From an uncultured Prevotella sp. (GTDB taxonomy: Bacteria; Bacteroidota; Bacteroidia; Bacteroidales; Bacteroidaceae): a stretch of DNA of 40,045 bases. The translations under genes and the position numbers were made by a program. The notes under the pieces are model-generated. The model was not told where the DNA came from and did not search any database. It saw only the letters and a list, made by a program, of their open reading frames with translations. The stretch spans positions 1 to 40,045 of the forward strand of contig CABUXJ010000024.1 of NCBI GenBank assembly GCA_902495455.1, read 5' to 3'. Within the stretch, counting starts at the first letter, position 1. Every line of letters begins with the position of its first letter. Shown here piece after piece: positions 20,717-29,965 of this stretch.

Positions 20717-22669
20717 TCAGTCCAAGAGCTTTTCGATCTCGTGCTGCGGCAGTATGCAGATGACCGGTTTGCCGTCGGGAGTATAGTTGACGTTGGAACA
20801 GGCGAACAGTTCGTTGACGAGATTTTCCATTTCCCCATTGTTGAGCATCTGGCCTTGCGGTATTGCCGAGCTGCGGGCCATACTGAGAGCCAACGAGCGC
20901 TTGATGTCGTCGAGACTGCCGGAGGCGTTGTCCATCGCGTCGCTGACCATGCCGCGCAGGAGGGAGACGGTGTCTGTCCCCTCGAGGCCGGCGGGAATGC
21001 CGTTGATAGCGTAGCTGTTTTGTCCGAGATCGGTCAGGTCGAAGCCGACGGCGGTCAGGTCGGCCATCACCTTGTCGAGCATCACGACCTCGGAGGGTGA
21101 GAAGCGGACCACGTCGGGGAAGAGGACGTGCTGGCTGCCGGCTCCACCCGTCTTTATGCGGCTGAGATAGCGCTCGTAGCGGATGCGGATGTCAGCACGC
21201 TGCTGGTCGATGATCATCAGTCCGGACTTGACGGCGGTCATTATGTAACGACCCTTATACTGATAGTGGGCGGGCGACTTTTCGGATATCAGTCCCTGCC
21301 CGGATTGTTCCTGCGGGCCTGCAGCCATCCACGGAGAGTCGGCGGCGACGGGACCGGACGGCGCGTCGGGCATATCGTCGTCCAGAGGCGTCACTCCGTC
21401 CTGCGAAAGGATGTCGTTGCCGAAGAGGTCGTCGGAGGAGTGGCCTGCGCAGGGTTGGGATAAGCCGTCTGCCCCACCCTTGCGGCGGGCTGACTGTTCC
21501 TGCTCGTAGAGTAGCTGCCAGCGGTCCGGAACGGCCGATGCGGAAGGACGGTCGGACGCGGTGGCGAAAGGATTGTATGAGGGATTGAACGTCGGCTCAG
21601 GCTGGGCCACGTCGAGTGTCGGGTCGTAGGGCGGGATGTCCGGACGACCCTCGGTGTCGAAGTCGATGGCCGGCACTTCGCAGAAGCGGCCGATGGCGTC
21701 CTTGACAGCGGCGGTGAGTATCTGCCAAATGGCCTGCTCATTCTCAAACTTTATCTCGGTCTTGGTCGGATGGATGTTGACGTCGATGTCTGCGGGATTG
21801 ATGTCAAAATAGATGAAGTAAGGCACCTGCATGCCGGAGGGGACGAGACGCTCGAAGGCGTTGGCCACGGCTTTATGGAAATAGGGGTGCTTCATGTAGC
21901 GGCCGTTGACGAAGAAGTATTCGTGAGCGCCTTTCTTGCGGGCGGATTCGGGTTTGCCGACAAATCCGGTGATCCGGCAGAGCGCCGTGTCAACCTCGAT
22001 GGGGAGTATCTCCTTGTTGAACCGCATGCCGAAGACGTCGGTTATTCGTTGACGGAGACTGCCGGCCCGCAGGTTGAGCAGTTCGCTGCCGTTGCTGTGG
22101 AGAGAGAAGGCTATGGAGGGATAGACGAGCACAATGCGCTCGTAGGCGGTCATGATGTTATTCAGTTCGGTGGCGTTGGTCTTAAGGAATTTGCGCCGCG
22201 CGGGAACATTGAAGAAGAGATTTTCGACGAGAAAATTGCTGCCGACGGGACATGAGACGGACTCCTGGGATGTCACCTTGGAACCGGAGATGGTGATGGC
22301 CGTGCCGATGTCCATGCCTTCCAACCGCGTGCGCAGCTCAACCTGGGCCACGGCGGCAATGGAAGCCAGAGCCTCACCGCGAAATCCCATCGTGCGGAGG
22401 GCGAACAGGTCGTCGGCCTGACGAATCTTGGACGTGGCGTGGCGCTCGAAAGCGAGACGGGCATCGGTATCAGACATGCCCCGGCCATCGTCAATGACCT
22501 GTATGGAGGTACGACCGGCGTCGACAACGAGCACCTTGATGGAGCGTGCTCCTGCGTCGATGGCGTTTTCCACGAGTTCCTTTATCACGGAGGCGGGACG
22601 CTGTATGACCTCGCCTGCGGCTATCTGATTGGCCACCGAGTCCGGCAGCAATTGTATAACATCACTCAT
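20717..22669 (-). CDS. mutL: DNA mismatch repair protein MutL
   Basis: A 650-residue coordinator of methyl-independent or MutH-type mismatch repair: ATP-driven, and works with MutS. The N-terminal GHKL ATPase is intact: ELVENAIDAG (31-40), DDGRGM, FERHATSKI, and TMGFRGEALASIAAVA. A transducer domain (about 210-330) and a long poorly conserved Pro/Ser/Asp linker (about 345-455) precede the C-terminal dimerisation domain (about 460-650). In that domain the endonuclease signature DQHAxxExxxxE reads DQQRADIRIRYE (from D488) and the CPHGRP zinc motif reads YTPDGKP (about 629-635), so nicking activity is doubtful. It is the last gene of a five-gene reverse-strand operon, nine bases after the small membrane protein gene. 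Confidence 0.96.
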   Translation of the reverse strand: MSDVIQLLPDSVANQIAAGEVIQRPASVIKELVENAIDAGARSIKVLVVDAGRTSIQVIDDGRGMSDTDARLAFERHATSKIRQADDLFALRTMGFRGEALASIAAVAQVELRTRLEGMDIGTAITISGSKVTSQESVSCPVGSNFLVENLFFNVPARRKFLKTNATELNNIMTAYERIVLVYPSIAFSLHSNGSELLNLRAGSLRQRITDVFGMRFNKEILPIEVDTALCRITGFVGKPESARKKGAHEYFFVNGRYMKHPYFHKAVANAFERLVPSGMQVPYFIYFDINPADIDVNIHPTKTEIKFENEQAIWQILTAAVKDAIGRFCEVPAIDFDTEGRPDIPPYDPTLDVAQPEPTFNPSYNPFATASDRPSASAVPDRWQLLYEQEQSARRKGGADGLSQPCAGHSSDDLFGNDILSQDGVTPLDDDMPDAPSGPVAADSPWMAAGPQEQSGQGLISEKSPAHYQYKGRYIMTAVKSGLMIIDQQRADIRIRYERYLSRIKTGGAGSQHVLFPDVVRFSPSEVVMLDKVMADLTAVGFDLTDLGQNSYAINGIPAGLEGTDTVSLLRGMVSDAMDNASGSLDDIKRSLALSMARSSAIPQGQMLNNGEMENLVNELFACSNVNYTPDGKPVICILPQHEIEKLLD

Positions 22670-22678
22670 AATCTGTTG

Positions 22679-23005
22679 TCATCTCATAAAAAACATAAGC
22701 ACCTCACGGCCTGCGACGGTGCTTCCAAAAAGGAATGTCAACACGGCAAGGATGGCTGCCGACAATAAAATCCACAGGCGCGGGGCGCTCCACGATTCGT
22801 TACGGCGGGCGTGTGGACGCGAGAAAACGCCGTGGAGGTTGCGACATGACGCTTCGGCATCAGGTCCGTCATCCGCGTGTGCGGCAGGCTTGGCCAGCTC
22901 GCGGCGGGCCCGCTCCTCAATGGCCCGCAGGCGCTCCTTGCGCTCGTCCGTATAAATGGGGCGCAGGGAGAAACGGCGTGGCTTATCGCTGCTGAAGAAC
23001 ATCAT
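22679..23005 (-). CDS. small membrane protein between OstA-like gene and mutL
   Basis: A 108-residue protein. The N-terminal half is very basic and charged (RKERLRAIEERARREL, a probable helix or coiled coil). The C-terminus has one transmembrane helix (about 75-95, LWILLSAAILAVLTFLFG), so it is likely a single-span inner-membrane protein with a cytoplasmic N-terminus. I recognise no named family. Its start overlaps the OstA-like stop by four bases, so the genes are translationally coupled, and mutL follows after nine bases. A link to outer-membrane assembly is guessed from context only. Confidence 0.75.
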   Translation of the reverse strand: MMFFSSDKPRRFSLRPIYTDERKERLRAIEERARRELAKPAAHADDGPDAEASCRNLHGVFSRPHARRNESWSAPRLWILLSAAILAVLTFLFGSTVAGREVLMFFMR

Positions 23006-24903
23006 GACGGCTGTTGTCCGGACGGTGTTCCGGAGTTGGCTTCGGGTTGTTCGACGGTTGCTTCGGGCTGCCCGTTGACAGCACCGGAGGGCTCCGGATT
23101 GTCGGTTTGCGGCTGTTCAGGATTGCTCTTTGGCTGCTCCTGATTGCTTTGTGGCTGTTCCGATGTGGCGTCGGCAGTCTCTTGTGTTGTCAACGCGGCG
23201 TTACCGCCTTGCGGCTTACGGAGTTTCTGGAGCGGTGCCTCGCGGCGTTTGATTTCCTTCAGCTCCGTTCCGGCTTTCTTGCCGCGCCAGTTGAAGATGT
23301 CCTCCTTGTCCAACGGACGCACATAGTCAAACCATGCGTAGCTCGGAAGGAACTTCTTGTCCGGCGGAATCTGGGACATCGGATAGAGCGTTCCCTCGGC
23401 ACGGGGCATCCATATCTTCTTCATCTTGCGGTTCTCCAAAAACATCTTCATCTCACTGGTCTCCGTATAGTTGAGTCCGATGAGAGCACTGTCGCTCTCA
23501 TCGACGGGATAGTAGATGATAAGGACATTGTCGATGGCATTGCCTTCATATATTTCGCCGTTGCGGAAGAAGGCCTTCATCTCCTTGGAAGAGACCTGAT
23601 TGTAGTGGACCGAGTCGGGCATCTGCTCCACGGACAAGGCCTGACCGATGACATGGGCGCGATCGATGGTGGAGTCACGCATGTAGATTTTGATGACTTC
23701 GCCGAGCAGTTGCTGGTTGGAATTCCACACGATGGGGTCCCGATACATCGTCATGCAGGAGTCCTGACTGTTGAACACGAGCGAGTCGCACACAGCTTGG
23801 ACGTCCACGCGATAGGCCCTGACCTTGTTGTAGGCGTGGACCTTGCGGTAGACGGAGTCCGTGTTGATGTTGAATGTGTAGATCTTGAAAGTGTCGGCAT
23901 GCATATACAACGAATCTTTTTGGGAGTAGTCGATGGCTACCGCCCGCTTTGTGGCCATGCCGTAGCCGGTCTGTTCGTTGTAGAAACAATAGTCGGCGGT
24001 GAGCATGTTCTTGTTCACCGTGTCGGTATAGACGACGTTGTTGAAAGCTTCGTTAGCACCGGTGAGTTCATCATGATAGACGCTGTCGCCGACGATGATG
24101 CGCCCTTGGTCCCTGATGACCGAACGGTTGAAGAGCTGCGACCTCTTCGTCTTGGTGTCGTAATAGCCATTCTCCGTATGGATGCGGCTCGTCCCGGAGT
24201 ATATGTCGGACGGTCCAAGAACGTGGGCCGTGGATATGCGGGTGTCATAATGGAGCGTATCGGATGTGATTACGTAGTCGGGGCCTTTCAGTTTAACGCT
24301 GTAATTGAATACGGCCATCTTCGTCTCCGTGTTGTATTCGCCCCAATCGGATGTCAGCGTGCTCGCCCCGTCGACGAGCTTGCCGCCCTCAAAGAAGTAG
24401 CCGATGCTGTAAAGGCGGTCGTAATTGAGGCTGTCGGTATAGAGCGTGGACTCGCGATTCTTCAACACGACATTGTAACGGGCGATGCACATCATCTCAT
24501 TGCCGTCATAAAAGGCATAGTCGCTGAACAGCGAGAGGGTGTCGCCCTGATACATCCGGACGTTGTCGAAAGCCTCAAAGGAATTTGTTTTCTCGTAAAA
24601 ATGGGCGCTGTCGCAATAGAGGGTGGCTCCCTGATGACGGAAAGCGACATTGCCGTCGAGTATCTGGGCGTCCGGGTTGCGGAATCTGTCGTAGTGGAGA
24701 TTGTCCGAATGTAGCAAGTAGACCCTGTTGTCGTCATACTTCGCGGACGGTTTGACAACCCGCTTGCTTTTGTTTCGTTGTTTCACTTGCTTGACAACAG
24801 GTCGCTGCGACAAGACCGTGACTATTCCAAAAAGGCATAGAACCATCATGACGATGATTCTATGCCAATTTAACGTTTGTCTTGTTGTGGCTCGCTTTGT
24901 CAT
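23002..24903 (-). CDS. OstA-like (LptA/OstA_2) periplasmic protein
   Basis: A 633-residue exported protein of the OstA/LptA beta-jellyroll family, expected to help move lipopolysaccharide across the periplasm. One N-terminal hydrophobic segment (about 16-33) serves as signal or anchor. The body (about 55-540) is built of repeated short beta motifs of the type LxxDxxxYD, DGNVAFRHQGATLYCDSAHF, DTLHYDTRISTAHVLGP and similar, the OstA repeat pattern. The last 55 residues are Gln/Pro/Glu-rich with a degenerate repeat (EQPQSNQEQPKSNPEQPQ). It is much longer than E. coli LptA (about 185), as usual in Bacteroidetes. Overlaps of four bases with the neighbours on both sides show a tight operon with the SurA-like chaperones. 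Confidence 0.88.
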   Translation of the reverse strand: MTKRATTRQTLNWHRIIVMMVLCLFGIVTVLSQRPVVKQVKQRNKSKRVVKPSAKYDDNRVYLLHSDNLHYDRFRNPDAQILDGNVAFRHQGATLYCDSAHFYEKTNSFEAFDNVRMYQGDTLSLFSDYAFYDGNEMMCIARYNVVLKNRESTLYTDSLNYDRLYSIGYFFEGGKLVDGASTLTSDWGEYNTETKMAVFNYSVKLKGPDYVITSDTLHYDTRISTAHVLGPSDIYSGTSRIHTENGYYDTKTKRSQLFNRSVIRDQGRIIVGDSVYHDELTGANEAFNNVVYTDTVNKNMLTADYCFYNEQTGYGMATKRAVAIDYSQKDSLYMHADTFKIYTFNINTDSVYRKVHAYNKVRAYRVDVQAVCDSLVFNSQDSCMTMYRDPIVWNSNQQLLGEVIKIYMRDSTIDRAHVIGQALSVEQMPDSVHYNQVSSKEMKAFFRNGEIYEGNAIDNVLIIYYPVDESDSALIGLNYTETSEMKMFLENRKMKKIWMPRAEGTLYPMSQIPPDKKFLPSYAWFDYVRPLDKEDIFNWRGKKAGTELKEIKRREAPLQKLRKPQGGNAALTTQETADATSEQPQSNQEQPKSNPEQPQTDNPEPSGAVNGQPEATVEQPEANSGTPSGQQPS

Positions 24904-26375
24904 CTTACCCAGCCTTGATATTCAAAATTGCAGTTCTTGTAACGGTCATTTATGCGAACGTATGTGGACTTGATCTTGTCTACCACCCAATCATGAATGA
25001 CCTGTTCTCTGCGCTTGTTGAGCACAACGTTCTGCATGACCTGAAAGTCTTCCGTTATCGTGGCTTTGTGACCGTCGATGCGATTCTTCAGTTTGACAAT
25101 GGCGCAAACGGTCTTTCCCTTCTCATTCATCATCTTGAAAGGAGCCGAAATCTCCCCTATCTGCATACCGTCGATAGCTTTGGCCACTTCGGCGGGAAGG
25201 TCTTTCATCTGAAATCTGGATGTCCGGCCGTCCTCGGTGACATTTGACATCAGACCGTAATTGTTGCGCGTGTCCTTATCATCGGATATGATTGACGCAC
25301 CCTCCTCGAATGTGAACTTGGCGTCCACGATGTCCGTGCGAATCGAGTCAAGACGGGCAAGGGCCTTGTCGACGGCGTCAGAAGACACTTGGGGGATGCG
25401 GAGGATGTGGCGCACCTTGATTTTGTCACCACGCTTGTCTATCAGCTGTATGATGTGGAAGCCGAACTCAGACTCCACTATCTTTGAAATCTTCTTCGGG
25501 TCGGTGAGGTTGAACGCTACCGCGGCAAAGGCGGGGTCCAACATTCCGCGGCCGGTGTAGTCGAGCTCGCCGCCGCGACGCGCCGAACCGGGATCCTCGG
25601 AATAGAGACGGGCCAATGTGGAGAATGACGACTCACCGTTGTTGACACGTTCGGTATATTCGCGCAGCTCGTCTTTCACACGGTTTATCTCATCCTGTTC
25701 GATGCGCGGCGTCTGCGTCAGTATCTGTACTTCAACCTCCGTCGGGACAAAAGGAATACTGTCCGCAGGCATATCCTTGAAGTAACGGCGCACCTCGGCC
25801 GGTGACACCTTGATGTCCTGCACGAGATGTTCGCGCATCTTCTGTGTCAGCTGGCGGTCGCGCAAGGCGTCACGCAGTTCGTTGCGCAACTGGCTGATGC
25901 TCGCTTTCTTGTATTCCTCCAGCTTTTCCCGCGAACCGGCCATGCTGATCCAATAGTCTATATACTGCTCGACAGACGCCGACACATCCGCTTCGGTCAC
26001 CTCGATGCTGTCGATGGCGGCCTGATTCAGAAAGAGTTTTTGGACGGCAAGCTGCTCCGGTATCACACAGTCGGGGTCACCATTCCATCTCGTACCTTCC
26101 TCTTCAGCCTGCCTACGCATGGCCTCCACGTCAGACTTGAGGATGGCTTCGTCGCCCACGACCCATATAACCTCGTCCACGATGCTCCCTTCATTCACTT
26201 CGGTGCTGTCCGTGTCCGATGCCGCAGCGTCAGCGCCCGGCATAGAGGAGCCGGCCACCGACGTCAAGGCGTCACCCGCAAATGTCGTTGCGGACATGCC
26301 GCCGGCCATCAGACCGAGTCCGGCCACGGACATGGCTACCGAAAGAACGAAGCGTCTTATGTCTGTCTTGTTCAT
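24900..26375 (-). CDS. SurA-like periplasmic peptidyl-prolyl isomerase
   Basis: A 491-residue chaperone/isomerase for outer-membrane proteins. A signal peptide (about 1-30) and an acidic linker are followed by a SurA N-terminal chaperone domain (about 65-185: DEVIWVVGDEAILKSDVEAM, QLAVQKLFLNQAAIDSIEV) and two parvulin domains. The first (about 208-310) shows SFSTLARLYSEDPGSARRGG, ELDYTGRGML and FGFHIIQLIDKRGD; the second (about 312-420) begins KVRHILRIPQVS. A C-terminal helix completes the chaperone fold. Its stop overlaps the OstA-like start by four bases, and three bases separate it from the PpiC gene upstream. Confidence 0.93.
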   Translation of the reverse strand: MNKTDIRRFVLSVAMSVAGLGLMAGGMSATTFAGDALTSVAGSSMPGADAAASDTDSTEVNEGSIVDEVIWVVGDEAILKSDVEAMRRQAEEEGTRWNGDPDCVIPEQLAVQKLFLNQAAIDSIEVTEADVSASVEQYIDYWISMAGSREKLEEYKKASISQLRNELRDALRDRQLTQKMREHLVQDIKVSPAEVRRYFKDMPADSIPFVPTEVEVQILTQTPRIEQDEINRVKDELREYTERVNNGESSFSTLARLYSEDPGSARRGGELDYTGRGMLDPAFAAVAFNLTDPKKISKIVESEFGFHIIQLIDKRGDKIKVRHILRIPQVSSDAVDKALARLDSIRTDIVDAKFTFEEGASIISDDKDTRNNYGLMSNVTEDGRTSRFQMKDLPAEVAKAIDGMQIGEISAPFKMMNEKGKTVCAIVKLKNRIDGHKATITEDFQVMQNVVLNKRREQVIHDWVVDKIKSTYVRINDRYKNCNFEYQGWVR

Positions 26376-26378
26376 CTC

Positions 26379-27800
26379 TTAGTGCTTATTAACTGTATTC
26401 AATACCTCGCGGTTGATGACCACGGCATATTTGCGACGCAGTCCGGCCACCCATTCCTTCTCCAGTTCGTCCTGATAGTCGGCTGTCACGAGACCACGGA
26501 CGTCGGTATAGTCCTCCGGACCTTTCTTCAATATCTTACCGTAAGTGGCGTCGATGGGATAGTCCTTGACCGGTGCGGCCGTTGTGTCGACCTTGAAGAC
26601 GTTGTGGTCCACGAGAGCATTGTCTCCCTTCTTGAATATGCCTTTCTCCACGCGGATACGGATTATGGAGTCGTTGTTGAACGTCTTGCGGAGCGCGTCA
26701 GCCCAATCATCAAACTTGAGTTTCTTCACGCAGTCCCTGACGGCCTTGACATCACTGTCGACCTTGACGTGATAGGCCATACCCTTGAAACGCGGTTCGT
26801 CCCATGCGTACTTCTTCTTGTTCTTTGCGAAGTAGGCAGCCAATGCCGCATCGTCCTTTGCCGCTTTCTCCCAAACCTCACGGTTGCTTATCTCATAGAG
26901 CAGCAGACCGTCGTGATATTCGCGGATGAGGTTCTTCATGTCAGGGTCGACAGCCTGCAGCGAGTCTGCCTTACCATCCATAAACGCCTCTTTGGAGATT
27001 GACGCCATCTTGGAGAGGGAGTCTATCTTATTGTCGATGATGCGTTCGCGGATATTACGTTTCTCGATAAACTGCATGATGTTGTTGCGCAACGAGTCGT
27101 ACGGTTCCAACTGTTTGCGCTCTTTCATCAACACAATGTGATAGCCGGCAGGCGACAGGAACGGTGCGCTCATTTCGCCCGGTTGCAGCGCGTAAGCCTG
27201 ATCTTCAAACTCTTTGAGTGTCTGGTTGGGGCTTATCCACGGCAACATGCCGCCATTGCGGGCCGAACCGGGGTCCTCGGAGAGGCTGACAGCCAGCTGC
27301 TCAAAACCGGCACCGCCTTTCAGTGCGGTATAGATAGAGTCGATGCGGGTCTTCGCCTTGTCTATCGTTTCCTGCGGAGCCTGCTGCGGAACATGCAGGA
27401 AGATATGAGCGGGACGTATCAGTCCGCGCTCGCCGATACCGGCCTTGGTCGTCTCATATATCTTTCTGGCCTCGCGCTCCACATCCTCATCATTGATGAG
27501 CGTGGGACGTATCTGCTGGTCGCGATACTGAGCGAACTCCTTGCGAAACGAGTTCAGCGTGTCGAGACGGGCGTCAAGCGCTGCGACGACCTTCAGCTTG
27601 TAGTTGACGAACAATTCGGCATATTCGTCAACCGTCTTTTTGTCGATGACGCCGTCCGCGTTGTTCTTGTTGTATGAATATTCGAACTCTGAGCGGGCCA
27701 CGGGCTGACCGTTGATTGTCATCACCGTGGGGTCTTCGCTTTGAGCGCAAGCCGTACCGCATGCCATGAGCATGGCGGCAAACAAATATGCTCTTCTCAT
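26379..27800 (-). CDS. PpiC/parvulin-type peptidyl-prolyl isomerase
   Basis: A 473-residue exported isomerase, first gene of the operon. Signal peptide 1-19 (ending CGTACAQ). An N-terminal SurA-like region (about 25-120) is followed by one canonical parvulin domain (about 126-228: RPAHIFLHVPQQ, FEQLAVSLSEDPGSARNGG, PFLSPAGYHIVLMKERKQ). The C-terminal 240 residues are helical and end in a SurA-like tail, probably the substrate-binding part. Length and order match the Bacteroidetes proteins that pair with a second SurA homologue. A -7 box (TACTTTTG) lies 26 bases upstream of the start. Confidence 0.92.
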   Translation of the reverse strand: MRRAYLFAAMLMACGTACAQSEDPTVMTINGQPVARSEFEYSYNKNNADGVIDKKTVDEYAELFVNYKLKVVAALDARLDTLNSFRKEFAQYRDQQIRPTLINDEDVEREARKIYETTKAGIGERGLIRPAHIFLHVPQQAPQETIDKAKTRIDSIYTALKGGAGFEQLAVSLSEDPGSARNGGMLPWISPNQTLKEFEDQAYALQPGEMSAPFLSPAGYHIVLMKERKQLEPYDSLRNNIMQFIEKRNIRERIIDNKIDSLSKMASISKEAFMDGKADSLQAVDPDMKNLIREYHDGLLLYEISNREVWEKAAKDDAALAAYFAKNKKKYAWDEPRFKGMAYHVKVDSDVKAVRDCVKKLKFDDWADALRKTFNNDSIIRIRVEKGIFKKGDNALVDHNVFKVDTTAAPVKDYPIDATYGKILKKGPEDYTDVRGLVTADYQDELEKEWVAGLRRKYAVVINREVLNTVNKH

Positions 27801-27825
27801 TATTATATATATATACGTTGTGTAG

Positions 27826-27833
27826 CAAAAGTA
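27826..27833 (-). promoter_or_regulatory. promoter (-7 box) of PpiC-SurA-OstA-mutL operon
   Basis: Reverse-strand TACTTTTG, identical to the ompA -7 box, 26 bases before the first start codon. No -33 TTTG is found at the right distance. Confidence 0.55.
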
Positions 27834-27876
27834 GTTATGAGGAGTAAAAAGGAGGTATCGCTCCCGGCGGTCGCTA

Positions 27877-27976
27877 AGAAGATAGAGGACGATAGCTGAA
27901 AGCGCTAAGACATTTGTCTTCTATCTCCCTCTATCTTCTTTTATCTCCCTTTTATCTCCCTTTAATTCCCTTTCTC
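27877..27976. repeat. hairpin plus tandem ATCTCCC repeats behind guaB
   Basis: AGAAGATAGAGG (27877-27888) pairs with CCTCTATCTTCT (27928-27939) and encloses an AAGACATTTGTCTT inner hairpin. Two exact 11-base units CTTTTATCTCC (27938-27948, 27949-27959) and a degraded third follow, running to the guaB stop. The structure probably ends the guaB transcript; a T-run on the reverse strand follows only at some distance. Confidence 0.7.
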
Positions 27977-29464
27977 TTAATCGTTCGGACGCGAATAGTT
28001 GGGAGCCTCACTCGTGATGGAGATGTCATGCGGATGGCTTTCCATGACACCGGCGTTCGTGATGCGGGTGAACTTGGCGTCATGCAGCTTTTCGATGGTG
28101 GCCGCTCCGCAATAACCCATACCTGAACGCAGGCCGCCGACCATCTGGTAGATGACCTCCTGGACGGTTCCCTTGTAGGGCACACGTCCGGCGATGCCCT
28201 CCGGAACGAGCTTCTTCACCTCCGTCGTGTCACCCTGGAAGTAGCGGTCCTTAGAACCGTTCTTCTGCTCCATAGCCTCCAACGAGCCCATACCGCGATA
28301 GCTCTTGAACTTACGTCCGTTGAAGATGATGGTCTCTCCGGGGCTCTCTTCCGTTCCGGCTACCAGCGAACCGATCATGACGGAGCTTCCTCCGGCGGCA
28401 AGAGCCTTGACGACATCACCCGAATAGCGCAGGCCACCGTCGGCTATCAGAGGAACGTCCGTTCCTCGCAGAGCATTGTAGACGTCATAGACGGCGCTCA
28501 GCTGCGGCACACCGACACCGGCGACGACACGGGTCGTACAGATTGAGCCCGGGCCGATACCGACCTTGACAGCATCGGCGCCATTGTCGGCCAGCAGCTT
28601 AGCGGCAGCGCCCGTGGCCACATTGCCCACGACGATGTCGACATTGGGGAACGAAGCCTTAGCCTCAACCAGTTTTTCGATTACGTATTTGGAATGTCCG
28701 TGGGCCGTGTCGATGACGATAGCGTCGGCTCCGGCATCCACCAGGGCCTGCATGCGCACCAGTGTGTCGGCCGTCACGCCCACTCCGGCGGCCACGCGCA
28801 GACGTCCCTTGCTGTCCTTGCATGCCATCGGTTTGTCCTTGGCCTTCGTGATGTCCTTGTATGTGATCAGTCCCACGAGGTGGCCGTCCTTGTCCACCAC
28901 GGGCAGTTTCTCAATCTTGTTCTCCTGCAGTATCTGTGCGGCGGCAGTCAGATCCGTCTTCTGGTCCGTCGTGACGAGATTTTCCTTGGTCATCACCTCG
29001 TCAACCGTCTTGTCCAAATGGCGCTCGAAGCGCAAGTCGCGGTTGGTCACGATGCCCACGAGATGGTTGCCCTCGTCAACGACGGGTATTCCGCCGATGT
29101 GATATTCGGCCATCATGGCCAGCGCATCCTGTACGGTGGAACCGCGGCGAATCGTCACCGGATCATAGATCATACCGTTCTCGGCACGCTTGACGATAGC
29201 CACCTGACGGGCCTGATCTTCTATCGGCATACTCTTGTGAATCACACCGATACCTCCCTCACGGGCGATGGCAATGGCCATGCGGGATTCGGTCACGGTG
29301 TCCATCGCCGCCGTTACAAAGGGTATGTTCAGCTCAATGTTGCGGGAAAATCTTGTCTTGAGTTCTACCGTCTTTGGCAATACCTCTGAATAAGCGGGGA
29401 TTAACAGGACGTCGTCATAAGTCAGGCCGTCCATCACGATTTTATCTGCAATAAAAGATGACAT
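27977..29464 (-). CDS. guaB: inosine-5'-monophosphate dehydrogenase
   Basis: A 495-residue enzyme that oxidises IMP to XMP with NAD+, the committed step of GMP synthesis, in the cytoplasm. The (beta/alpha)8 barrel is interrupted by two CBS domains (about 98-155 and 158-212). The catalytic loop GIGPGSICTTRVVAGVGVPQ holds the nucleophile C309. The N-terminal LTYDDVLLIPAYS and the flap residues around YRGMGSLEAM are normal. Single-gene unit: a -7 box lies upstream, and a hairpin with tandem repeats lies behind. Length matches the bacterial family. Confidence 0.98.
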   Translation of the reverse strand: MSSFIADKIVMDGLTYDDVLLIPAYSEVLPKTVELKTRFSRNIELNIPFVTAAMDTVTESRMAIAIAREGGIGVIHKSMPIEDQARQVAIVKRAENGMIYDPVTIRRGSTVQDALAMMAEYHIGGIPVVDEGNHLVGIVTNRDLRFERHLDKTVDEVMTKENLVTTDQKTDLTAAAQILQENKIEKLPVVDKDGHLVGLITYKDITKAKDKPMACKDSKGRLRVAAGVGVTADTLVRMQALVDAGADAIVIDTAHGHSKYVIEKLVEAKASFPNVDIVVGNVATGAAAKLLADNGADAVKVGIGPGSICTTRVVAGVGVPQLSAVYDVYNALRGTDVPLIADGGLRYSGDVVKALAAGGSSVMIGSLVAGTEESPGETIIFNGRKFKSYRGMGSLEAMEQKNGSKDRYFQGDTTEVKKLVPEGIAGRVPYKGTVQEVIYQMVGGLRSGMGYCGAATIEKLHDAKFTRITNAGVMESHPHDISITSEAPNYSRPND

Positions 29465-29493
29465 ATAAATGATGCTTTAAAAATTATTGCGTG

Positions 29494-29501
29494 CAAATTT
29501 A
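29494..29501 (-). promoter_or_regulatory. promoter (-7 box) of guaB
   Basis: Reverse-strand TAAATTTG fits TAnnTTTG, 30 bases before the guaB start. The -33 element is not clear. I saw no purine-specific operator I could name. Confidence 0.55.
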
Positions 29502-29790
29502 GCATAAAAAATCCACAATAAGCACCTATTTCCTGCAAATTATTCGTTTATTAATACGTTTTAACTGCTTGTCGATGGGAGTTTTGTTCTCTTTTTTCAT
29601 GTTTTTACGCCCGCGAGAATAGGGACTTTCTGAATTTTTCTTTGCCTGCTCCCAAATATCGCAGCCACGCGCGTATCAAAAATTAGGGGTCGCCATGACG
29701 ATATATTTACACGTTTCGTAACATGCTCATCCATAACGGCTTACAAACGGCAGCAATTCTCTCGCCCCTTGGGGAGGGTCGGAATGGGCT

Positions 29791-29897
29791 CCCGTAAGGC
29801 CCTTACGGCATTGCAACGGCGGCCCCGCGGGATTGCAACGGGGCCGCCGTCGCACAGCAATAAGGCCGCCGTCGCGACCCCGGGAGGCCCTTACGGC
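29791..29897 (-). repeat. 107-bp terminal-inverted-repeat element, copy C
   Basis: Starts CCCGTAAGG-C-CCTTACGGC and ends GGCCCTTACGGC; exactly 107 bases, the same orientation as copy B. By hand about 70% of positions agree with copy B. It has its own stem, CGGCGGCCCC (29817-29826) with GGGGCCGCCG (29840-29849), so the structure is kept while the sequence drifts. Confidence 0.8.
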
Positions 29898-29965
29898 CGG
29901 AAAACGGCAGCTTTTTCGGGCAAAAAACGTGGTCAGAAACCCGGCAAAATCTTCGCTCCGAAAGA

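Noticed and set aside
23014..24714. 566-residue forward open frame antisense to the OstA-like gene
   Set aside because: Shadow frame; the opposite strand carries OstA repeats and four-base operon overlaps.
25827..27002. 391-residue forward open frame across the two isomerase genes
   Set aside because: It runs antisense through two certain genes and has no recognisable domain.
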